DNA of 7,341 nucleotides, from contig JBAZOJ010000188.1 in assembly GCA_041648755.1 (NCBI GenBank), positions 1 through 7,341 on the forward strand. Direction: 5' to 3'. The position numbers and the translations under genes were made by a program. A model generated the notes under the pieces. The model worked only from the letters and a program-made list of their open reading frames with translations, made no database searches and had not been told where the DNA came from. Below, one piece after another: positions 1 through 5,775 of this stretch; position 1 is the stretch's first letter, and each line of letters begins with the position of its first letter. This stretch comes from JBAZOJ01 sp041648755. Its GTDB lineage: Bacteria > Planctomycetota > B143-G9.

Positions 1-1
1 C

Positions 2-1537
2 ACTTTCCGATCGGGAAGGGTCCCTGGCAGTAGGAGGGACTTCATAGGCTTTCGCGTGGTATGTTCGGCAATCCCTGTCTACATGCCATTGTCGAGCAGG
101 ACCAGATCTTCCATTGGCCTCTCCCTCGTCTCCATTTCGCCCGGGAAGTTCGTGATGGGAAATGACAAAGAGTATTCAGGCGAGGCGCCCGCGCACAGAG
201 TGGAAATCACGCGGTCCTTCCTGATGAGCGCAACCGAGGTCACGCAGAAGCAGTACGAGGCAGTGATGGGCGTCAATCCCAGCAGTTTCAGGGGATCGGA
301 TCTCCCAGTGGAGACCGTAAGTTGGAACGACGCGGCTGACTTTTGCCGCAAACTCACAGAGCTTGAGCTGAAACATGGAAATCTCCCGAAGGGATATGGC
401 TACAGGCTGCCGACCGAGGCTGAATGGGAGTATTGCTGCAGGGCGGGTTCGACGACGGATTATTGCTTTGGCGACGACGAAAAGTTGCTGGGCGACTATG
501 CATGGTTCGGTGAGGCTGGGTACATCACGCATCCTGTGGGGACGAAGATGCCTAACGCATGGGGCCTGTACGACATGCACGGCAACGTATGTGAATGGGT
601 CTGGGACTGGTATTCGGATTACACGGTTGGAACGCAGGTTGATCCTCGCGGGCATCTGAAAGGCGGCTGGAAAGTGCTCCGAGATGAAGGGCTGGGCGCC
701 GATCCAAGACAATACCGGTCAAGTGGTCGCGCAATGGCCGGCCCGGACAACAAAGGCTATTGGTTTGGTTTTCGAGTAGTCTGCGCGGCCTTGACGCCCG
801 AGGAAATTCTGTTGGCCGAGGTGAAGTCGTCCATTGGCATCTCGCTCGTACCAGTCGCGCGCGATGAGTTCGCAATGGGATCGGAGAATGGGGATCCGGA
901 TGAGAAGGAAACCCACACCGTAGAGATTACACGTTCTTTCCTGATGGGTTCGACCGAGATTACCCAGAAGCAGTATGCGGATGTGATGGGCGCTAACCCG
1001 AGCCATGTACAGGGCGACGACCTTCCGGTCGATCAGGTTTCCTGGAATGAAGCAACCGAGTTCTGCCGCAAGCTGACGGAACGAGAGCGCGCTGCCGGGC
1101 TTCTTCCGGACGGGCTCGAATATCGGCTGCCAACAGAGGCTGAGTGGGAGTTTTGCGCGAGAGCTGAGTCGGGCAGGGAGTACTTCTTTTCCACGAAAGA
1201 AGCCAACAATATCTACCTCCTCGGCGACTATGCCTGGTTCAATGGGAACGCTGAAGGTACTTGCCATCCGGTTGGCACAAGGAAGCCGAACGCGTGGGGA
1301 CTTTATGACATGTATGGCAACGTGTGGGAGTGGTGCCTCGACTGGTATGCTGAGAAGTATCCCTATGGGGCTGGGACTAACCCAAGGGGGCCGGAACACG
1401 GCCAGGACAGGGTACTCCGTGGTGGTTCGTGGAATGACCTGCCCGAAGACTGCCGGTCTGCCATCCGCAACAGGCTTCGCCCTGACGATACCCTCGATAT
1501 CTGCGGCTTCAGGGTGGTGTGCGCATGTGTCCGTTAG
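2..1537 (+). CDS. Tandem SUMF1/FGE-sulfatase-domain protein, 5'-truncated by window edge
   Basis: The frame is open from base 2 to the TAG at 1535-1537 (511 codons). Codons before the GTG at 56 already encode the end of a SUMF1 domain (FIGFRVVC), so 56 is not the real start; the gene begins upstream. Order: domain tail (2-61), complete domain A (107-781), short linker with LTPEEILLAEV, complete domain B (827-1519), then stop. Both complete domains show the family signature: PG.F.MG or its variant, TEVTQKQY, NPS, LPV..VSWN.A.EFC, YRLPTEAEWE, HPVGT, PNAWGLYDM and a terminal GFRVV. Of the two catalytic FGE cysteines, domain B keeps only the second (in PEDCRSA); domain A has neither, carrying DEGL where GGSW is usual and Tyr (713-715) at the second cysteine. 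Formylglycine generation is therefore unlikely; a binding or structural role is inferred. The N-terminal sorting signal lies outside the window. Family assignment is firm, function open. Confidence 0.93.
   Translation, partial: TFRSGRVPGSRRDFIGFRVVCSAIPVYMPLSSRTRSSIGLSLVSISPGKFVMGNDKEYSGEAPAHRVEITRSFLMSATEVTQKQYEAVMGVNPSSFRGSDLPVETVSWNDAADFCRKLTELELKHGNLPKGYGYRLPTEAEWEYCCRAGSTTDYCFGDDEKLLGDYAWFGEAGYITHPVGTKMPNAWGLYDMHGNVCEWVWDWYSDYTVGTQVDPRGHLKGGWKVLRDEGLGADPRQYRSSGRAMAGPDNKGYWFGFRVVCAALTPEEILLAEVKSSIGISLVPVARDEFAMGSENGDPDEKETHTVEITRSFLMGSTEITQKQYADVMGANPSHVQGDDLPVDQVSWNEATEFCRKLTERERAAGLLPDGLEYRLPTEAEWEFCARAESGREYFFSTKEANNIYLLGDYAWFNGNAEGTCHPVGTRKPNAWGLYDMYGNVWEWCLDWYAEKYPYGAGTNPRGPEHGQDRVLRGGSWNDLPEDCRSAIRNRLRPDDTLDICGFRVVCACVR
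221..283 (+). repeat. Near-identical block shared with gene 2 D3 (copy 1)
   Basis: This 63-base stretch in gene 1 domain A matches 3385-3447 at 60 of 63 positions by direct comparison. It encodes the LMSATEVTQKQY to NPS segment. Confidence 0.85.
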
Positions 1538-1590
1538 CCCGAAAGCAGGTTCGCGTGAGATCCACTTGCACAGAACTGGGGCGGTGAACC

Positions 1591-3990
1591 GTGGCATACA
1601 CCAAGCGAAAATTGCTCGTTGCCCTCCTGTTGGCTGTCGTTGCCGTCATAGCCACTGTCGGAGTATGCATCTTCCCTGAATCCACACCGGTTGCGCGCTC
1701 TGTCCGGAGTTCGGTAGGAATCACGCTTGTTCCGATTGCACCGGGGTCATTCATGATGGGCTCGGAAAAGGGCAAAGACAATGCAAAACCCGTCCACAAA
1801 GTGACTATCACTCAGCCCTTTCTTATTGGCGCGACCGAGATAACCCAGGGGCAGTACAGGGCGGTTATGAAGTCCGGAAAGAGGTGGTTTGCGGATGACA
1901 ACCTGCCGATGGAGCACATGTCGTGGAATGGTGCAGTGGAGTTCTGCAGCATACTTACTGACCTTGAGCGTTCGAGGGGAAACCTGCCCCCTGAAATGGA
2001 GTACCGTTTGCCCACGGATGCGGAGTGGGAGTACTGCTGCCGGGCAGGCAGCACAACGGAATACTTCTTCGGGGACGACGCCAAGCTTCTTGGCGAGTAT
2101 GCCTGGTGCAAAGAAAACTCCGGGGAGAAGGCGCATCCCGTGGGGACAAGGAAGCCCAACGCATGGGGCCTGTACGATATGCTCGGAAACATGATGGAAT
2201 GGTGTCTGGACTCAGAGTCAACCGGGTATGCATCGCATGAGGAGGTTGACCCTCGGCAGGTTTGGCGCGGATACTTCAAGGTTGAGCGAAGCGGCTCGTG
2301 GAACACCGAAGCCGTCTACTGTACCTCTGCCTCTCGAGGCTCATACTACCCAAACAGAATGTACGACATCTTCGGATTCCGTGTAGTATGTGCCTCCACC
2401 ATTTGCGCGCAACTGCCCGAGAGTCTTCGCGCGACCTACCTGGCCTTGCCCGAGAAGGAGCGCAGGCTTTGCGACAGCCTTTCATCAGCCCTTCGCGAAG
2501 AGTATCTGACATCCACCCCTGACCAGCGCGCCCTTTTCCCCTTGGCAAAGGGCATGATATCCCATGGCTTGAAAATGGTTCCTATCAAGCCCGGCTCATT
2601 CATGATGGGCTCACAGAATCCCGATGATACGCAGAAGCCTGTTCACAAGGTGACCATAACGCGTTCCTTCTTCATGAGCGAAACTGAGATAACGAGGAAG
2701 CAGTACACTGCCTTGATGGGGCGCTACGCGAGGGATCTGCTTCCGGCAGAATACATGAGTTGGGACGATGCGCGGTTGTTCTGCCGCAGGCTCACAGACG
2801 AGGAACAAGCCGGGGGGGCGATCCCCGAGGATTATGAGTACCGCCTGCCAACGGAGGCGGAGTGGGAATATTGCGCAAGAGCCGGCTCGACCACAGACTA
2901 TTGCTTTGGCGACGACGCCAACTTGCTTGGCGGGTATGCCTGGTTCAAAGACAACACTAAGGATGATACTCCTCCGGCAGGTTCGAAAAAGCCCAACGCC
3001 TGGGGCCTCTTCGATATGCACGGGAGTGTGTCAGAATGGTGCCTTGACTGGTATGCGGAGTCATATTTACCTGGGGAGCAGACGGACCCTTGCGGCCCGG
3101 CCTACGGCAGTGAAAGAGCGACGCGGGGCGGCTCTTACCATGATGAAGTTGAACAATGCCGCTCTGTGAGCCGAGTGGGGCGGAGCCCTGATAGTAAGGA
3201 CTACGCTCTCGGCTTCCGTGTGGTCTGCGCTCCAACGAGACCCGGCGACGCCTTGGCGAACAGCATGTCGAACTCCGCTGGCATTCCTATGGTCGCCATT
3301 ACGCCCGGTTCATTCCTTATGGGCTCTGACAAGGGTGGCGGCGACGAGAAACCTGTGCACACTGCGGTAATCACGCGCGCGTTTCTGATGAGTGCAACCG
3401 AGGTCACGCAGAAGCAGTACGAGGCGGTAATGGGCGTCAATCCCAGCCGTTTTAACGGATTGGATCTTCCCGTGGAGCAAGTATCGTGGGATGACGCGAT
3501 GGAGTTCTGCAGAAAGCTGACGGAATCCGACGAGTGGAAGTACGGCATCCCCAAAGGGCTCGTATATCGGCTGCCCACCGAGGCTGAATGGGAGTATTGC
3601 GCCCGGGCGGGTTCGACGGCGGATTATTCCTTCTCGGCCAAGGGGAGTGACGACGCGCAAGTGCTGGGTGAATACGGGTGGTTCGGTGTCAATTCCGCCC
3701 GGACGACCCATCCGGTGCGCACGAGGTTGCCGAATGCGTGGGGGCTGTTTGACATGTACGGAAACGTATCCGAGTGGTGCCTCGATTGGCATTCCGCATC
3801 GTATGACAAAGGCCTCCAAACCGATCCGCGCGGCCCGGACAGCGGCGAAAAGAGGGTTGCCCGCGGCGGCCACTGGTTCGCCGATTTCGCGCATTGTTCC
3901 TCTGCGAGACGCTCTGCTTTTCTTCCGTACTACTGGGCGTCCAACATAGGCTTCCGCATTGTCCTTGCCCCGCAGTTGGTGCGGCCGTGA
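1591..3990 (+). CDS. Membrane-anchored protein with three SUMF1/FGE-sulfatase domains
   Basis: This 799-residue protein starts at GTG 1591. An in-frame TGA at 1585-1587 rules out any longer start, and the next residues (MAYTKRK) make a basic n-region before a hydrophobic segment at residues 8-28. With no lipobox or clear cleavage site this looks like a signal anchor, leaving the bulk outside the membrane. Domains: D1 residues 40-266, a linker of four 11-residue repeats at 275-318, D2 324-545, D3 562-791, then the tail APQLVRP. Each domain has the MGS, TEIT/TEVT..QY, YRLPT.AEWEYC, PNAWGL.DM and GFR[VI]V motifs. Each keeps the second FGE cysteine (VYC, EQC, AHC) but has Thr, Asp or Ala at the first. 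D2 has Ser for Asn in the usual DM.GNV.EW motif. The ribosome site is weak (GGGG at 1578-1581). Gene 3 follows after 7 nt. It would probably be auto-annotated as a formylglycine-generating enzyme family protein; I doubt that activity. Confidence 0.93.
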   Translation: MAYTKRKLLVALLLAVVAVIATVGVCIFPESTPVARSVRSSVGITLVPIAPGSFMMGSEKGKDNAKPVHKVTITQPFLIGATEITQGQYRAVMKSGKRWFADDNLPMEHMSWNGAVEFCSILTDLERSRGNLPPEMEYRLPTDAEWEYCCRAGSTTEYFFGDDAKLLGEYAWCKENSGEKAHPVGTRKPNAWGLYDMLGNMMEWCLDSESTGYASHEEVDPRQVWRGYFKVERSGSWNTEAVYCTSASRGSYYPNRMYDIFGFRVVCASTICAQLPESLRATYLALPEKERRLCDSLSSALREEYLTSTPDQRALFPLAKGMISHGLKMVPIKPGSFMMGSQNPDDTQKPVHKVTITRSFFMSETEITRKQYTALMGRYARDLLPAEYMSWDDARLFCRRLTDEEQAGGAIPEDYEYRLPTEAEWEYCARAGSTTDYCFGDDANLLGGYAWFKDNTKDDTPPAGSKKPNAWGLFDMHGSVSEWCLDWYAESYLPGEQTDPCGPAYGSERATRGGSYHDEVEQCRSVSRVGRSPDSKDYALGFRVVCAPTRPGDALANSMSNSAGIPMVAITPGSFLMGSDKGGGDEKPVHTAVITRAFLMSATEVTQKQYEAVMGVNPSRFNGLDLPVEQVSWDDAMEFCRKLTESDEWKYGIPKGLVYRLPTEAEWEYCARAGSTADYSFSAKGSDDAQVLGEYGWFGVNSARTTHPVRTRLPNAWGLFDMYGNVSEWCLDWHSASYDKGLQTDPRGPDSGEKRVARGGHWFADFAHCSSARRSAFLPYYWASNIGFRIVLAPQLVRP
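1612..1674 (+). other. N-terminal transmembrane/signal-anchor segment of gene 2
   Basis: Residues 8-28 are an unbroken run of Leu, Val, Ala and Ile after a Lys/Arg-rich start (TKRK). The single Cys in the segment follows VGV, which is a poor lipobox, so an uncleaved anchor is the best reading. Confidence 0.75.
2413..2544 (+). repeat. Linker of four 11-residue repeats in gene 2
   Basis: Forty-four residues between D1 and D2 divide exactly into four units: LPESLRATYLA, LPEKERRLCDS, LSSALREEYLT and STPDQRALFPL. Arg is at position 6 in all four, Leu or Ser at 1, Pro/Ser/Thr at 2, and Tyr, Cys or Phe at 9. The pattern suggests short helices capped by Pro/Ser/Thr. A matching linker lies in gene 3. 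Confidence 0.8.
3385..3447 (+). repeat. Near-identical block shared with gene 1 domain A (copy 2)
   Basis: Partner of 221-283. All three differences are synonymous, while the flanking sequence diverges quickly, which suits gene conversion or a recent segmental copy. Confidence 0.85.
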
Positions 3991-3993
3991 GGT
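3967..3993 (+). repeat. Conserved gene-end block at the gene 2/3 junction
   Basis: Twenty-seven bases covering the last codons (APQLVRP), the TGA stop and the following GGT match 5642-5668 at the end of gene 3 with one mismatch. Confidence 0.85.
3989..3993 (+). promoter_or_regulatory. Ribosome binding site of gene 3, overlapping the gene 2 stop
   Basis: GAGGT begins inside the TGA stop of gene 2 (3988-3990) and lies 4 nt before GTG 3998. It favours 3998 over the in-frame GTG 4007, which would be 13 nt away, and suggests translational coupling. Confidence 0.55.
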
Positions 3994-3997
3994 ACAT

Positions 3998-5665
3998 GTG
4001 GCTGGCGTGAACCGCACAATTCTGGTTGCTGCCATCCTGATCTGTGTGGCGGCGTGTGCAGCCGGAGTGTACTGGTTCCTGCATTCTCCCCTGAAAGCGC
4101 CTGCCGTGAAGCGCTCCATTGGGATTCAGCTTGTTCCTATCGCGCCCGGATCCTTCATTATGGGCTCGGAAGAGGGTAACAGCCACGAAAAGCCCGTTCA
4201 CAAGGTCAATATTACTCGGTCATTCCTGATTGGCGCAACCGAGGTGACACAGAAGCAGTACAAGGCTGTGATGGGACTGAACCCAAGTCACTTCACAGGC
4301 GATGATCTTCCCGTCGAACAGGTCAAGTGGGCTGATGCAAGTGAGTTTTGTCGCCGCTTGACTGAGATTGAGAAAGGGAAGGGGGACCTCCCGGAGGGTT
4401 ACGAGTACCGCTTGCCGACAGAAGCGGAATGGGAGTACTGCTGCCGCGCAGGTTCAACGACGGAGTACTGCTTCGGTGACGATGAGGCGGTATTGGGCGA
4501 GTATGCGTGGTTCGACAAGAATTCCGGGGAAACGACCCATCTCGTGGGAACAAAGAAACCCAACGCATGGGGATTACACGATATGCACGGAAATGTCATT
4601 GAGTGGATGCTGGACTGGTATGAAGACTATCGCGATGGCGAACAGTCAGATCCACGAGGCCCTCTCAAAAGCCGATTCAAGCTGATCCACGGCAGTTCGT
4701 GGCTGCTTCCGGCTTCGTGCTGCAGCAGTGTGTTCCGCGCAAATGTGAAGGCGGATGCCAGCAACTTCGATTGCGGCTTCCGCGTGGTCTGCGCGCCGAG
4801 CATCTGGTGGCAGTTGCCTGAGAGCTTGCGCACAGCCTACGTCGCGCTATCAGAAGGAGACCGCCAGTTCTGCGATGTCCTTCCGGCTGCAAAACGTGAA
4901 GAGTACTTGTGGCTGACCGGGAATGACCGGGTGGCTCTGACGCTGGAAATCTGTCGGCCTTCGCTCGGCATTCCCTTTGTCCCGATTGCCGCCGGGTCGT
5001 TCATAATGGGCTCAGACAAAGGCGAAGGCCCCGATAAGCCAGCGCACAAGGTGGCGATCAGTCATCCGTTCCTGATGGGTGCCACGGAAGTCACTCAAGC
5101 GCAGTACCGCGCGGTGATGGACGCCAATCCTAGCCTCTTCAGGGCGGCCGACTTGCCCGTGGAACTGGTGAGTTGGAACAATGCGGACGCGTTCTGCCGC
5201 GAGCTGACGAAGAATGATCAGGAGGAGGGGATACTCCCGGAAGGCTATGAATATCGCCTTCCTACCGAGACGGAATGGGAATACTGCTGCCGTGCGGGTG
5301 CGACGACTGAGTACTGCTTCGGCGACGATGAGGTGGTATTGGGCGAGTATGCGTGGTTCAGTGGCAACTCCGGGAGGACTACGCATCCGGTAGGCACGAA
5401 GAAGGCCAATGCATGGGGATTGAACGACATGAATGGCAACGTGTATGAGTGGTGTTATGACTGGTATGCTGACAAGTATCAACCGGGTGATCAAACCGAC
5501 CCCGTGGGCCCGGCAACAGGCCAATATCGCGTGTTGCGCGGCGGTTCTTGGAACAGCATTGCGGGCTACTGTCGCTCCGCTGACCGCGTCAGGAGCACCC
5601 CCGACTACAGGAGCAACTACATCGGTTTCCGTGTGGTTGTCGCCCCGCAGTTGGTGCAGCCGTGA
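3998..5665 (+). CDS. Exported protein with two SUMF1/FGE-sulfatase domains
   Basis: I place the start at GTG 3998 (555 residues) because GAGGT lies 4 nt upstream. GTG 4007 is the alternative (552 residues). A TTG at 3959 would extend into gene 2 and add a charged stretch before the signal, so I set it aside. Residues 8-28 are hydrophobic and contain V-A-A-C (Cys20), which fits a lipobox, but the hydrophobic run continues past the Cys; lipoprotein and signal anchor both remain possible. Domains: D1 residues 40-264, linker of four 11-residue repeats at 273-316, D2 322-547, tail APQLVQP. Both domains carry the TEVTQ..QY, YRLPTE.EWEYCCRAG, FGDDE..LGEYAWF and GFRVV motifs. The second FGE cysteine is kept in both (SCC, GYC); Leu and Ser replace the first. 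Architecture and linker closely match the first two domains of gene 2, so the genes are recent relatives. Oxidase activity is unlikely; a binding role is inferred. Confidence 0.92.
   Translation: MAGVNRTILVAAILICVAACAAGVYWFLHSPLKAPAVKRSIGIQLVPIAPGSFIMGSEEGNSHEKPVHKVNITRSFLIGATEVTQKQYKAVMGLNPSHFTGDDLPVEQVKWADASEFCRRLTEIEKGKGDLPEGYEYRLPTEAEWEYCCRAGSTTEYCFGDDEAVLGEYAWFDKNSGETTHLVGTKKPNAWGLHDMHGNVIEWMLDWYEDYRDGEQSDPRGPLKSRFKLIHGSSWLLPASCCSSVFRANVKADASNFDCGFRVVCAPSIWWQLPESLRTAYVALSEGDRQFCDVLPAAKREEYLWLTGNDRVALTLEICRPSLGIPFVPIAAGSFIMGSDKGEGPDKPAHKVAISHPFLMGATEVTQAQYRAVMDANPSLFRAADLPVELVSWNNADAFCRELTKNDQEEGILPEGYEYRLPTETEWEYCCRAGATTEYCFGDDEVVLGEYAWFSGNSGRTTHPVGTKKANAWGLNDMNGNVYEWCYDWYADKYQPGDQTDPVGPATGQYRVLRGGSWNSIAGYCRSADRVRSTPDYRSNYIGFRVVVAPQLVQP
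4019..4081 (+). other. N-terminal membrane segment or lipoprotein signal of gene 3
   Basis: Residues 8-28 from GTG 3998 are hydrophobic. V17-A18-A19-C20 (Cys codon 4055-4057) fits the lipobox rule, and counting from GTG 4007 the signal would be a compact 16-residue lipoprotein leader. The hydrophobic AAGVYWFL after the Cys argues instead for an uncleaved anchor. Confidence 0.6.
4463..4513 (+). repeat. Intragenic duplicated block in gene 3 (copy 1)
   Basis: Fifty-one bases in D1 match 5309-5359 in D2 at 49 positions. They encode the EYCFGDDE to YAWF loop. Confidence 0.85.
4814..4945 (+). repeat. Linker of four 11-residue repeats in gene 3
   Basis: The units are LPESLRTAYVA, LSEGDRQFCDV, LPAAKREEYLW and LTGNDRVALTL. 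Leu at 1 and Arg at 6 are present in all four; position 2 is Pro, Ser or Thr. Unit order and register match the gene 2 linker, with the first unit almost identical. Confidence 0.8.
5309..5359 (+). repeat. Intragenic duplicated block in gene 3 (copy 2)
   Basis: Partner of 4463-4513, with two mismatches, one of them changing Ala to Val. Confidence 0.85.
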
Positions 5666-5668
5666 GGT
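5642..5668 (+). repeat. Conserved gene-end block at the gene 3/4 junction
   Basis: Partner of 3967-3993. Identity runs three bases past the stop and then ends, which marks a duplication border. Confidence 0.85.
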
Positions 5669-5699
5669 CTTGTTTCGCGAATTACGTTCTTCCCTGCCG

Positions 5700-5705
5700 A
5701 GGAGG
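5700..5705 (+). promoter_or_regulatory. Strong Shine-Dalgarno of gene 4
   Basis: AGGAGG lies 4 nt before ATG 5710. It is the only consensus-strength site in the window and fixes the gene 4 start. The other two visible genes start at GTG with weaker sites, so gene 4 may be translated more strongly. Confidence 0.85.
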
Positions 5706-5709
5706 ATTC

Positions 5710-5775
5710 ATGCTTCGCCCCATAGCAGTTTTGCTGATTCTTGCGTGCTTTGCCCTGCGCATGTTGGCCTGCGCA
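5710..5775 (+). other. Signal peptide of gene 4
   Basis: Residues 1-22 comprise Arg3, a hydrophobic core from residue 5 to 16 and an A20-C21-A22 cleavage motif before acidic EDVG. The Arg at 17 within the c-region is unusual. Lipobox readings at Cys13 or Cys21 have Leu at -2, which is a poor fit. Confidence 0.75.

Noticed and set aside
56..58. GTG 56 as start of gene 1
   Set aside because: The preceding in-frame codons encode a SUMF1 domain end, and the GTG itself is the first Val of the GFRVV motif.
1538..1590. Promoter or terminator between genes 1 and 2
   Set aside because: No convincing hairpin with a T-run and no recognisable -35/-10 pair is visible in the 53 nt.
719..1597. Long minus-strand open frame of 292 codons
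   Set aside because: It lies opposite a clear SUMF1 domain, shows no recognisable domain, and similar antisense frames recur opposite every domain copy, as expected from repeated codon patterns.
3959..3997. TTG 3959 as start of gene 3
   Set aside because: It would overlap gene 2 by 32 nt and put Arg/Glu/His residues before the hydrophobic signal; GTG 3998 has GAGGT at proper spacing.
3310..4119. Minus-strand open frame of 269 codons
   Set aside because: It is antisense to gene 2 D3 and the gene 3 start; its resemblance to the antisense frame near 176-712 simply mirrors the plus-strand repeat.
5666..5709. Terminator between genes 3 and 4
   Set aside because: The 44 nt contain a strong ribosome site but no stem-loop followed by a T-run.
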